A DNA stretch of 64,000 nt from Taenia hydatigena (GCA_036345935.2 JADWOT020000006.1:3475543-3539542); one strand, 5' to 3'; positions 22,572 to 32,675 are shown, counted from the first letter of the stretch. Notes: generated by a model from the letters alone, not told the origin. Program-made: numbers and translations.

Positions 22572-25130
22572 TCAGTAACAATCTTCCAAATGCATGTAGA
22601 GATCGTTTTCACATTCCAGCGTTAAGGTCGTCTCATCGCTGGGGGTTGAATCCTGATTTTCCATTGTAGTAGGTTCGTTTTCACTAGGCTTCTCTGCTTC
22701 TACAAGTCCACTGTTCGTTTGCTCTTGCTCTTTATTCATTTGCTCCCCTTCTTCATTCGTTTGCTGTTCGGTTACCTCAGGAGTCGGTGGGCGTTGCTGC
22801 ACCTCGTTAACTTCAGTCGAATTTACAATCTTAAGAAGGAGGGACTGCGGAATATGCTGAGGTCGGGGTGGGATCTTGGGGATTGTCTTTGGTTGTGATG
22901 TTGATTTTAGATCATCAGGTGAAGTATCTGGGTTCGCTTTGGCTTCTGATGGAAGTGTTAACAGGTCCTCCTTAGTACCATCATTAAAATGTGCGATTTC
23001 ACTTTTTAGAGGCTGCTTTTCTGGACTTGTTGTCCTGCTGACTGGGGGATTATCTTTTGGTGGCTTCTTTGGTACTTGCTCCTCTCTTTGCTGTTTGATT
23101 TGCGGAAAACTGCGATTAGCTCTAATAACCGGTGAATCTATCGGCTTTGGTGCTTTTGGCTTAATGCCCGCCGCAGGTTCACTCGCTGGGATCGGTGGAG
23201 CGGGCAGCCGGCGATCGGATAATACTTGCACATCTTCGTAGCGCTTCGGTTCCAGTGCCTTGGGCATCTTTCCACCCTTTATTTGCGATTCAAGGACGTC
23301 TTTGCGTCCATCCATAGGTTTTTCTTGGCGGTACGTTGGTATTTGCGATGGAGGGATTTCAGGATCTTCGTAATAGTCTTCGTTCACGTTGCTCTCCACA
23401 GTAGACAGCATATCGCTGTTTTTCTCAAACTTCTTGGGTTCAGCCACACTTGGACGTTCTTTACTAGGGAACGTTTTATCTTGATGTGCTTGTTGGTCAA
23501 TTTCTGAGTGATCGACCAATTCTGATGCATAACAATACTCTTCGTATTCGCCCTCTCCTTCATCGGGAATACCAGTAACGATTTCGCCATTTGGCAATCT
23601 CTCCACATAAGGTTCTGCATTTGTTGGAGGTTTGTTCACTTCCTTGGGGGGGACAGGTTTCTTCCCACGTTTAGACTTCACAGGGCAAAGTCCAAGCATT
23701 CTGGTGACTTGTTTGCCCCGAGCATTGCGTTTTTTTGTTGGTAGTATAGTTCTATTTCGTGAAAGTTGTCTTTTAAGAGAGTCAAAAGTGCCGCTACGCT
23801 GTTCTTTGGATATTTCAGGCGCCTGTGCTTTTCTATTATTTTTCTTCCCCTTGTCATAAGCTTGGTTTATCTGACTCATTTTTGGTGGAATGGGAGGCGG
23901 ACTATCGTCTTTGACTGCGTCTGGCAATCTCCTAAATAATTCCGCGTTCATGTAAATTTCACCACTATCACCTTCGCCGGATACTCCATCCCCCAGGGCT
24001 TCACTGCTTTGCTTTCGACAATCCTTTCCTGCATTCAATAACTTCGAGTCCTTTGTGTTCTTCGAATTATTTAGACTACTAGGTTTATTTCCAATAAACT
24101 TGGATTTACTGCCACTCATTTTTGGCATTGGTTTGTGGACTTTGGACTCCATTGCTTGCGAATCATCTTTTGGAATAATGTCATCATATAAGTCATCATT
24201 CACATCGGATTCCATTCCGTTGGGGCACCCCTTTGTAAGTTGCTGTTCATATTCTATCATTTCATCGTACTCGTATTCTGCATTGGCGTCCCATTCGCTT
24301 TCAGATTTCACCTCATTATGAGCTGATACTTTGGTCGTATCTTCTCCGTGTTGGGGAGCTTCACGGGAAATTCCAGGAGTGGAAGCATTCTTATGTTTGC
24401 ATTTGCTACTTTTGTTTCGTTGGGCCTTGGCAGATGCAGAGATCCTCGCGCTACGATTGGACCGCAGTCCGATTGTAGACCTCCTTAAAAGGCGCAAAAT
24501 TGTCTCGATTCCCAAAACCGTTTGACTGTTGGAGCTTTTATTGGTGACGACTTTCTCTTCCTCAATGCCAACCTCCTCGTATAAGTCATAGAAATTGTCA
24601 GTCTGTGCATCTTCATCATTGCTCATGCGTTTTAGAATAGTAGGTCTAGTTTGTTCCTCCACCTTGCTGCTCTTCGCTTCCTCTCCCTCTTTACGTGACG
24701 CGCTCTTGTTTGCCTTGGGAAGTGGATCTGGTTTACAGGGTGCAGCGCCTTCGAATTCATCCAAGCACTCAGTCATCTCACTCTTTAACCTCCCATAGGT
24801 ACCCAACTTTTTTGCGTCAATCGAGTCACTGATCTCATCATTCTGCCTAGAGCTTTCCAAGTTCCACCCGTTGTCACCATTAGTCGTCCACTTCGGGGGG
24901 CTTTTAGCCTTATCGACGTCGCGTTCTTTTTTCACTGCCTTGCTTTGTATCCGTTTTCTCGTTTCAACCTCCTGATACATCACTGTCGGCTTAGCATTTA
25001 TCATGGGTTTCAATTCATTGCCTTCTTTGCCCTTATAATTAACGTTGACATCGGAGGAGGAACCAAGAGGTGCAACTTCTGCATCACTCAGTTTAGGTAC
25101 ACTACGCGCATATCCGTCCGTGCGAATCAT
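22572..25130 (-). CDS. Disordered protein rich in phosphotyrosine and SH3-type motifs
   Basis: I do not recognise the gene. The frame is 852 codons without intron or stop, far longer than chance. The product is charged, low in hydrophobics and probably disordered, with no signal peptide or membrane segment. Tyrosines sit in acidic SH2-like contexts: YDLYEEV (181-187), LYDDII (314-319), YMNA (393-396, the YxN type bound by Grb2), YEEYCYASEL (529-538), EDYYEDPEIP (585-593), YEDV (631-634) and YMHL near the C-terminus (845-848). Proline motifs that suit SH3 domains are PPPIPPK (411-417), LPAPPIP (642-648) and PKIPPRP (751-757). A basic patch lies near 459-491. The combination resembles a tyrosine-kinase docking adaptor; that role is inference from motifs only. 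The first ATG is used; an upstream non-coding or short coding exon may exist. It is convergent with the TSNAXIP1-like gene. Confidence 0.8.
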   Translation of the reverse strand: MIRTDGYARSVPKLSDAEVAPLGSSSDVNVNYKGKEGNELKPMINAKPTVMYQEVETRKRIQSKAVKKERDVDKAKSPPKWTTNGDNGWNLESSRQNDEISDSIDAKKLGTYGRLKSEMTECLDEFEGAAPCKPDPLPKANKSASRKEGEEAKSSKVEEQTRPTILKRMSNDEDAQTDNFYDLYEEVGIEEEKVVTNKSSNSQTVLGIETILRLLRRSTIGLRSNRSARISASAKAQRNKSSKCKHKNASTPGISREAPQHGEDTTKVSAHNEVKSESEWDANAEYEYDEMIEYEQQLTKGCPNGMESDVNDDLYDDIIPKDDSQAMESKVHKPMPKMSGSKSKFIGNKPSSLNNSKNTKDSKLLNAGKDCRKQSSEALGDGVSGEGDSGEIYMNAELFRRLPDAVKDDSPPPIPPKMSQINQAYDKGKKNNRKAQAPEISKEQRSGTFDSLKRQLSRNRTILPTKKRNARGKQVTRMLGLCPVKSKRGKKPVPPKEVNKPPTNAEPYVERLPNGEIVTGIPDEGEGEYEEYCYASELVDHSEIDQQAHQDKTFPSKERPSVAEPKKFEKNSDMLSTVESNVNEDYYEDPEIPPSQIPTYRQEKPMDGRKDVLESQIKGGKMPKALEPKRYEDVQVLSDRRLPAPPIPASEPAAGIKPKAPKPIDSPVIRANRSFPQIKQQREEQVPKKPPKDNPPVSRTTSPEKQPLKSEIAHFNDGTKEDLLTLPSEAKANPDTSPDDLKSTSQPKTIPKIPPRPQHIPQSLLLKIVNSTEVNEVQQRPPTPEVTEQQTNEEGEQMNKEQEQTNSGLVEAEKPSENEPTTMENQDSTPSDETTLTLECENDLYMHLEDCY

Positions 25131-27515
25131 ACTCGATATCCTGGGGTGTGTTTTGGTGCTTTTTTGTTGGTTTTTTTTGGTTGCTTGACACTGTTATAAA
25201 AGAGAATTACGGGTGTAGGTTACTCAAAATGGAAGAAGCACATAAAAGCCAATGCATGATTTAGTCATATAAATATATTTTCAATAAGAATGTTAATAAT
25301 CAGCGGGTGTGTCTATTTGTAACACCTCTTTGCAGTGACTTATGTTTGAAAAATCAGAAAAGAAGTAGATTTGTCTCGATTCTTAATTGCCAATACCTTG
25401 GATCCGAGGTAGTTTTCTCGCTGCACAAGTCAATTGTTGTGTTGTCATGTCTAGGCGATGCCTATTCATGCACACAATTTAGGTCAAACTATGAGGTCGT
25501 AGTGTTTTTTTAAAGTGCTGTCAACTTTTCAAAAACAAAAATAGGTTTAAGCCTAACATCCGAAAAGTAGTGCTACAGGACGTAGTTGTGGGTATGTGAC
25601 TAATTCAAAGAACTGCACAATAAAAGATCCAATGGGGTAACCGACCTAAGGATTACTGTGGTAAAACAAGGGCTAAAAAAAAACAAAAAAGAGGGAGAAG
25701 GTGGATGGGTAAGAGCTTACATGTGTGTATGACCAAGTAGCAGATATAAGTGTTTGTAGTCGAGCATATCGGAGAGTTGGCAAATTGTTTATGTGTGGAG
25801 TGTTGCGTAAACAGCGAACGAATGACTAAATGAAGGCGAATTGATCGGTCGAAGGGTCGGTTGACCAGATTGTGACGCAATGCGAGGGCGGACAGCGCAG
25901 CTGCTATCTGTGCAGGCTAAACGGTGTCACACTACCTCGCACTGCATTGGACCTCAAAATAACACTTACACAAGATCTGTGAAACGACACACGAAGTGGT
26001 GACGCACCAAGGTCTGCAAATTAGGGCTAGTGCAATAAGAGTGTGCGAAAGCATGGGTGATTTCAAAAAAGGAAAAAGGGGGTCAAATGGTGTAGGTCAA
26101 AAGAATAAATATAAACAATCACAAAATCGAAAAATTGCCCTAAGAATACGATAATAACAACTTGATTTTCGTAAACGTCAACTATGTAAGAGCAAAATGT
26201 AACATAAGCGATAAAAAACGTTGCAATGACACAATTTGGTGGTATGGCAGCACACGAGGAGGGGCGAAGATCGCAATTTCGCATTCATTGCATTTCACGC
26301 GGTTCGGTGTGTGGTGTCAGACTGTAGGGGTGAGCAAGCGGTATGGATCTGAAGCGCGATTCATCGAGGTGGTTACTGCAAGAGAGAGAGAGGGCGGGAG
26401 AGAATGTTGCCAGTGAGAGAATTGCAGTTGTAGTGCGCAATAGAGCTTGTGATGCATCAGGTGGTTGAGCTTTGACCCATCGGTGTAAGAATAAAGGCGT
26501 GAAACAATAGCATGAGTGGTTGATAGACTTCAGTTGGCCGGCTGGGCGCTTGGCTGATTGGCGGGCTAAAGGGGGCTTCTATGGCAGTAGGGAGGAAAAT
26601 AATGCGAGCAGTGTAGTTGGCGCAGCGTGCACAGTGGTGCAGTGTCAAGTGGGACTGATGGGAGTGGAGCAAGCATGCCGTGGACAGCACCACAGTGGAG
26701 GCGCGGTAGTGGTGACAGATGCTACTACTGATGGCATAGCTAGTAGATAATCCAAAGCGTAAAAATAAAGATAGAATAAAGAAAAGACAAATTAAAAAAA
26801 TTAATACTGTGTAAAAAACAATTAAAAATAAGGAGTGAGTGAGTAAAAGTGACAAATTTAAGTTTGTAAAGAAGAAATATATAAAAGTTGAGTTAAAGGC
26901 AAGGCAAAATTTTGAGGTGCAAGGGTGAGCGAGGAGCGTGCGGCACCGATAATCGGTCCTTACCCTGCAGTTTTGTATGGTGAGTATCGATGCAGCTCGG
27001 GCTGTGCCCGAGGGCTGCCGCATTATTTGGCTGGTCCGTTAAGGGCCTAGGCGGGAAAGAAAAAGGCTTGGTCGTGGTGTAATGCTTCATTGGGGCATGG
27101 GGAGCTGATGGCTGTCTCCCGTCGTTATGCCTTATTCCTAGGTTGCGGGTTGCGAATTGACGAATTGCACCGTTTTCAACGTAGTCGACTTAGTGCCTTT
27201 GAGCGGATAATCTGTGTTATTGCGGTTTGGATTCTAGTGCTTGAGTTTTCATTGTTCCATTTTTCTTTTTTGGAATTTGTTTTATGAGGTGCTGCTTTTG
27301 GGATCTTCTTTTTTGGTTAAATTTCCATTTTATGTTCTCTATTAATTGCTTTCCTGCTGGGTGCTTAATTGCTGTCGTTTCCTCTTTTGTCCCTGCAATC
27401 TTTTGTGTGCATAATTTTCTGAATAGAACTTTCTTAACTTGTATTTTATTCCTTTATTTAATAACCCTAAATTTGTATTTACACTTATGCAACTTTTATA
27501 GATAATTGCACTTAC
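25131..27515. other. 5' flank of the 852-aa gene, possible leader exon
   Basis: A long non-coding stretch with purine-rich and GA-rich runs (AGAGAGAGAG near 26381). On the minus strand CTGCAGG followed by GTAAGGACC near 26960 looks like a splice donor downstream of an ATG (27021-27023). This could be a 5' exon of the 852-aa gene, but the reading frame does not join cleanly to it, so a leader exon is the more likely form. Two small perfect hairpins, CTCGGGC-TGT-GCCCGAG (26996-27012) and ACCGAT-A-ATCGGT, fall in the same place. Confidence 0.3.
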
Positions 27516-27701
27516 TGTGACATCCCAGGGCTCCCTTAATGGCAAAAGGAGGCAGAATACTAGGGTAGAATATACATATTCAACGGGCAGGGGGAAATGA
27601 GTTCCTCGCATGGTCCGGAGGCCAGCCCACACAGCTAGGTCAATATAGCCACCTCTGTGACCCTGATCGAAACCGGTAGTTCAAACAAACCGAGTATTAC
27701 A
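27516..27701 (-). mobile_element. Solo LTR copy, 186 bp, diverged
   Basis: Plus-strand ends are TGTGACATCCCAGGGC and GAGTATTACA. The body matches the 1781-1968 family throughout, with scattered substitutions (for example GGGCAGGGGGAAATGAG in place of the usual GGACAGAGGGAAATAGG). No target duplication is seen. It is the first of six copies within about 1.6 kb. Confidence 0.75.
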
Positions 27702-27750
27702 TTGCCCCTCTCTTTCTTCGAGCGTCGTCCTCGACGCACCCCTTGGTAGA

Positions 27751-27938
27751 TGTAGAGTCCTGAGGCTCCTTCGAAGGCAAAAGAAGGCAGAATGCGAGGG
27801 CAGAATATATGTATTCAACGGACAGAGGGAAATAGACTGCTGGCATGGCCCGGAGGCCAGTCCACGCAGCTAGGGCAGTACGGCCACCTCCCTGTCACCT
27901 TGACCGAAACCGGTAGTTCCAACAAACAAAGTAATACA
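27751..27938 (-). mobile_element. Solo LTR with 5-bp target duplication GTAGA, 188 bp
   Basis: Plus-strand ends are TGTAGAGTCCTGAGGC and AAAGTAATACA. GTAGA at 27746-27750 is repeated exactly at 27939-27943, so this copy integrated on its own and is not the partner LTR of its neighbours. Confidence 0.85.
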
Positions 27939-28075
27939 GTAGACCTCACGCGTCAGCCATCACGACGTAGTCAGTGCTGCAAGAAGCACCCACGAGCTAA
28001 CCATGCCAGTCGCCGACATTCGACGCGATTGAGGCAGTGCATTGGACTTGGAGTTTCGTTTGGCTTGGGGACAAA

Positions 28076-28261
28076 TGTAGCGTTCCGAGGCTCCCTTAAG
28101 GCAAAAGAAGGCAAAGTGGCAGGGTAGAATACATATATTCACCGAACAGAGGGAAATAGGCTGCTGGCATGACCCGGAGGCCAGCCCACGCAGTTAGGGC
28201 AGTACGGCCACCCCTCGTGACCTTGACAGAAACCGGCAGTTCTAACAAACAAAGTACTACA
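28076..28261 (-). mobile_element. Solo LTR, 186 bp, same subfamily as 39211-39396
   Basis: Plus-strand ends are TGTAGCGTTCCGAGGC and AAAGTACTACA. It shares with the 39211 copy the variants GGCAAAxTGGCAGGG, CCCCTCGTGACCTTGACAG and GGCAGTTCTAAC, differing by about nine bases over 186. CAAA precedes and follows it, a possible 4-bp duplication. Confidence 0.8.
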
Positions 28262-28573
28262 CAAAGTTTAGTATAAGTGGTTCTGCCGACCATCAGTATG
28301 TCCGTAGGAAAAGTTAGCACACCGATCTCCTTAAGCAAGGATATTAGGGGTAATCTTCGGAACGAAACTTTCCAGGTGATCCATGGCTAGTGTCGCTTCA
28401 GTTGTTGATAGCTTTCTTGTAGAACACGGAGATGGGGTAGATGCCGGAGGTGGACGTCGTTTTTGGCCCATCCGTAGCACATGTACTTCTTTCGCACCGC
28501 TGTAACATGTCACAGACGTTAGAGATCGGGATAGATACCCTATGGAGTTGGGTCCGCTTTCCGCTGCCACCAA
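28262..28573 (-). mobile_element. Remnant leader of a gypsy element with PBS-like sequence
   Basis: On the minus strand, directly after the CGCTACA end of the LTR at 28574-28702, comes TTGGTGGCAGCGGAAAGCGG, the position and TGG start expected of a primer binding site. About 300 nt of leader follow, including a short frame beginning MDHLESFVPK and stopping after 17 codons. This fixes the orientation of the LTR family as minus here. Identification as PBS is inference; the internal region is otherwise lost. Confidence 0.45.
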
Positions 28574-28702
28574 TGTAGCGTATATATATTCAACTGCTCC
28601 GGGGGGGGGGGGGGGGGGAGGGGGCAGACTACGTGGGTAGGGCAATGTGGTCACCTCTGTGACCCCGACCGAAACCGGTAGTTAAACCAACAAAGTATTA
28701 CA
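28574..28702 (-). mobile_element. Partial LTR with internal deletion and long G run
   Basis: Plus-strand TGTAGCGTATATATATTC opens the copy, so the usual ~45 bp between TGTAGCG and TATATA are missing. A run of 18 G (28601-28618), then A and five more G, replaces part of the central hairpin. The normal end, CAAAGTATTACA, is kept. No target duplication is visible. Confidence 0.7.
28601..28624 (+). repeat. G homopolymer, 18 G plus 5 G
   Basis: Eighteen consecutive G, one A and five G. It can form G-quadruplexes and is also the kind of tract where read or assembly length errors are common. Confidence 0.85.
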
Positions 28703-28766
28703 GTTATTTTGTTTAGTAGCTGCCAGTCTGATAACTGGACTTGAAGTCACGCTTCCACGCATTACC

Positions 28767-28810
28767 TGTAGCATCCCGAGACTTGCTTAAATGCAAAAGA
28801 AGACGAAATG
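28767..28810 (-). mobile_element. Truncated LTR fragment
   Basis: TGTAGCATCCCGAGAC followed by CTTAAATGCAAAAGAAG matches the first ~40 bp of the plus-strand form of the LTR family. The remainder is absent. Confidence 0.55.
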
Positions 28811-28966
28811 TCGATTTGTGGATACGCGTGATGATTAGCAGAATTCTTTGTCTTCGACTTGGTTTCTAACACTGCACAAAGTCTAAAGCCAAGCATATTT
28901 ACCTAGAGAGACCGTAACATTGAGATCAGGTGATTCCCAAGCTGCACAGGAATTAGATGCCCAGCA

Positions 28967-29153
28967 TGGTAATACTATGCGCGTTTTGACTACCGGTTTC
29001 AAGCAGGATCACAGAAGTGGCCATATTGACCTAGCCTCATTGTCTGGCCTCCGGGCCATGCCAGGAACTCGTTTGCCTCTGCTTGCCGAATATGTATATT
29101 CTACCCTAGTATTCTGCCTTCTTTTGCCATTGAGGGAGCCCCGAGACGCTACA
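28967..29153 (+). mobile_element. LTR copy in opposite orientation, 187 bp
   Basis: Read on the plus strand it starts TGGTAATACTATGCGCG, passes CTACCGGTTTC and CTGGCCTCCGGGCCATGCC, and ends GAGACGCTACA. It is thus the reverse complement of the neighbouring copies. No target duplication is evident. It ends 288 nt before the CCT7 start. Confidence 0.75.
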
Positions 29154-29441
29154 TTAAGCATTGGACCTTAGTGCATTGAGGAAGGGACATTTTACATACG
29201 CATTTTGAGGCTTATTTGCTTCGCATGTTCTAATTAGGGGTACTTTCTCATGCCATTTTGCCACCATTATATGCAAACTTAGTATTGGCTGCACTCAGTT
29301 TTTTCAAAAAACATTTTTTAGATTTAAATGCTGTTTTTATTTGGTCTACCTATGTAGTTCTTTGCATCCCCGCTGTTTTTTGCTTCACTTTTGTTTAAGT
29401 CGTTCGCTTTTGGTGTCATATCTGGATACGCATTAACAAGC
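29154..29441 (+). promoter_or_regulatory. 5' flank of CCT7
   Basis: AT-rich sequence between an LTR copy and the CCT7 start. No TATA element is clearly placed. Because the LTR cluster ends here, LTR sequence is the nearest upstream DNA to the CCT7 transcription start. Confidence 0.35.
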
Positions 29442-31402
29442 ATGATCGTAGGTTGTTTTAAGTTTTAACTGCTGTTTTTAAGGCTCCTCGCATTATTCTT
29501 TTGAAAGAGGGTACGGACACCTCTCAAGGTGTTCCGCAGATAGTGAGTAACATCAATGCCTGTCAAGCAGTTGCTGATGCAGTGCGTACTACGTTGGGTC
29601 CTCGTGGGATGGATAAGTTGATAATCGATAGTAACAACAACTCCACAATTTCCAATGATGGTGCCACAGTTTTGAAACTCTTGGACGTTGTTCACCCAGC
29701 TGCCAAGGCATTGGTTGATATATCTCGATCTCAGGACGCCGAAGTTGGCGATGGCACTACGAGCGTTGCGCTACTGGCGGCGGAGTTGTTGCGGCAAATC
29801 AAACCCTATGTTGAAGAGGGTGTGCATCCGGCTGTAATTATTCGGGCGTTTCGGGAAGGTGCTAGAATTGCTTTGGATAAATTAAATTCTCTTGCTTGTC
29901 GCGTTGAGAAGGACTCCCCTAGGTAAGGGAAGCACGCCTTTTTCATTAATAACATAGCGAACAGAGGAGGCTACTCGAAATGTGTGCAGCTACAGCACTC
30001 AGCTCCAAGCTTGTAGCTAGTCAAAAAGACTTCTTTTCTAGACTGGTTGTTGATGCAGTCAAGAGTTTGGACTCTCAACTTTCCCTTAAGATGATAGGAA
30101 TCAAAAAGGTCAGCCTACTACTGCCAAATTCATTCATGTGTAGGTCGCTGGTGGTGCCCTGGAAGATTCTCTACTGGTTGATGGTGTTGCTTTCAAGAAA
30201 ACTTTTAGCTATGCTGGGTTTGGAATGCAGCCAAAATCTTACCACAAGCCTCTCATTGCTCTTCTGAACATTGAATTGGAATTGAAGGCTGAGAAGGAGA
30301 ACGCTGAGATCCGGTTGAACACAGTTGAGGAATACCAAAAGGTTGTTGATGCTGAGTGGAGCGTTCTTTACGAAAAACTCTCCATCTTGCACAAGGCTGG
30401 CGTCAAAATAGTTCTCTCGAAATTACCCATTGGTGACGTCGCCACTCAATTCTTTGCTGATCGTGACATGTTTTGCGCTGGTCGAGTCCCTGAAGAAGAC
30501 TTGAAACGCACTCAAATGGCTTGTGGTGGTAGCATCCAAACGACTGTTCAAGGTTTGACGCCTGACATGCTTGGAAAGTGTGAGAGCTTTGAAGAGGTTC
30601 AAATAGGCTCTGAGAGGTGATTCTGTTGTCTAATTTTGACCGTTGCTTAGGTTCAATATTTTCAAAGGCTGTACGCAGTCGAAGGCGTGCACTATCATTC
30701 TTCGTGGTGGTGCCGAGCAGTTTATGGAGGAGACGGAGCGCTCTCTCCATGATGCTATTATGATTGTCCGTAGAGCAATAAAGAATGATGCCTTTGTTGC
30801 TGGTGGTGGGGCCATTGATATGGAATTAAGCAGGCATCTTCGGGAGCATGCTCGCACTATTCCTGGAAAAGATCAACTTTTCATTACTGCGATGGCGCGT
30901 GCCTTCGAAATCATTCCTAGACAACTTTGTGAAAACGCGGGTTTCGATCCCACGAACATATTGAACAAGCTTCGTCAAGCTCATGCTAAAGGTAATAGTC
31001 CAGTTTATCCGCGTTATTTGTTAATGCAACATTCGATAGAGCCTTTGTTATTCGTCATTGGTTACTGGGCTTTCAAGATATCAGACATGAAATCACGGAG
31101 CTTTCTTCCCACTTTTACAAATTAATTTAGGCAATTCTTCGATTTTTATTGTCTTGATAGGTGAGGTGTGGGCAGGTGTGGACATCAACAGTGAGGACAT
31201 AGCCAATAACTTTGAGAAATTTGTGTGGGAGCCGGCACTGGTGAAAAGCAATGCTATCACTGCGGCCACAGAAGCTGCATGCATGATCCTGAGCGTGGAC
31301 GAGACGATTAAAAATCCTGAGTCGAAGAATCCTGTTGATGAGGCACCGGCAGGTCCCAGAGGTAGGGGCATGCCTCCGGCAGTTTCACAACAGAACATGT
31401 AA
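29442..31402 (+). CDS. CCT7: T-complex protein 1 subunit eta (CCT7)
   Basis: CCT7 is one of eight paralogous subunits of the cytosolic group II chaperonin TRiC/CCT, which folds actin, tubulin and other proteins with ATP. Six exons are read: 29442-29447, 29483-29922, 29967-30108, 30144-30616, 30651-30991, 31161-31402. They total 1644 nt, or 547 aa, against about 543 in human. The tiny first exon codes only Met-Ile and is joined over a 35-nt intron to [10 protein letters not shown], which fits the family N-terminus. Nucleotide-site motifs are LGPRGMDK (40-47), NDGAT (60-64) and GDGTTS (91-96, with the catalytic Asp). [20 protein letters not shown] in the middle and the GGGAIDMEL segment are eta-specific in context. 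The C-terminus has a GRG-containing tail. Four of the five introns are 34-44 nt. All key residues are present and the gene looks intact. Confidence 0.96.
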
Positions 31403-32226
31403 ACAGTTGTGAACTTGTTTGTTATTTAACTCGTTTTAAAAGGATATTTACGCCTGCATTTAAGACTGTCTCTGAAATGTGTTCATTTTCAATTCGCGTA
31501 GGCATTTTTGAGGTATTAGGTGTTGTGCTTGCCGAGAATAGCGGTGACGATGAAAACGACGCTTGTGTGCGTGAGGTTGGTCAGTTAACTTTATGGGCGT
31601 TCCTGTACCAGTGATGCCTCGCGCCTGTGGGATTCCGTTTCTCTATGCTTGGTGAAGTCGTGTTGCTATTTACGTTTTGATATAGGAAGTGACTTCTCGG
31701 GTCTTCGTCTGTAGCAAACCTAGCATGGTCTGGTGTTGGGCGTGGTGGTGATTGCTTCGGATTTGTGTGCAAATCCTGGAGCGGGGGGCGGGCTACGGCA
31801 GGGGGATGTGATCAAGGCACGCGTGAAACTCCAGTAACGCGTGCGGATGAGGCTGTATCGTCGGCCTTCATTACCAGCTGTGCAGCCGTCAGCGGCAATG
31901 ATGATCGCAAAGCCTTCTACGATAAAGGGGACGGCTTTTGAGTCCAGGTCGCTCAGATACGTGGGCTCAGCCTACAGGCGCACCAAGGTCAATTTATCCA
32001 TGCACGGTTCTTATTTTCGACTATCAAGGAAGCAGTTACATCAAATTCAAACCGCCGTCTGATTCGCAAAACTAAAGGTGCTGACCAATAAATTTTGATT
32101 AGACTGGAGCCAAACAGCCTAAAGGTGTTTGTGAATCGTAACTCAAAGTCGACTCAATGCTTATCAGTTTATTTGCGGTTCGCACCATAACCTTAAGCAG
32201 AACTAAAGACATTGCGGAGCGGTGAT
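31403..32226. other. Intergenic spacer between CCT7 and UFL1, first part
   Basis: No gene is supported. A GC-richer block at about 31750-31990 looks unlike its AT-rich surroundings and may be an old repeat, but I cannot name it. No canonical AATAAA was found close behind CCT7. Confidence 0.4.
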
Positions 32227-32395
32227 TGTGACACCTTGTTTGTTATGACTCTCGGTCTTGATTTCGGTCACTTAAGCGGCCATATTGCCCTAGCCACGTG
32301 GGCTGGTCTCCGGGCCTTGCCAGCAGTTCCGTTCCCTCTGTTTATTGAATACATATTCTGCCCTAGTATTATGCCTTCGTTGATGTTTCGATGTG
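32227..32395 (+). mobile_element. Old diverged LTR copy
   Basis: Plus-strand landmarks in LTR order are TGTGACACCTTGTTTG, TCGGTC, GGCCATATTGCCCTAGCCACGTG, GGGCTGGTCTCCGGGCC, TTCCCTCTGTTTATTGAATAC and TCTGCCCTAGTATTATGCCTTC. Each corresponds to a block of the younger copies with several substitutions. The far end is blurred, and no target duplication remains. Confidence 0.6.
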
Positions 32396-32675
32396 CTCTA
32401 GTGAATCAAAGATTTGTTCCTTAGGAGCGTCTTTTAATGCAAGTGGCTAATTAAGAAATAATTTCCTGATCCTAAGGCTAAGAGCCGTAGGTGTCGTAAA
32501 TATCTGCGTTAGGTCAATTTATAATAAAACCTACAAAATCCACAGCAGCTTTACGGTATATAAAAATAAAGCATACATTGGGCCTTAGATTGTTGCAATA
32601 ATAAATTTACATAGTTTTAGTGAAACGGTCTTTATTCGGTTGATTTGCAATTGGTGTCGTATTAAATATTCGTCA

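Noticed and set aside
26457..27023. 188-codon minus-strand frame
   Set aside because: The middle is a low-complexity Leu/Phe/Ser run from T-rich DNA and it resembles no family. Only its first ~20 codons might be a real exon, as noted in the findings.
27516..27938. The LTRs at 27516 and 27751 as the two ends of one miniature element
   Set aside because: The second has its own GTAGA duplication and the 49-nt spacer lacks a primer binding site or purine tract.
28331..28654. Minus-strand frame with a poly-proline start
   Set aside because: The proline run is the antisense of the G homopolymer in a broken LTR, and the rest is retroelement leader.
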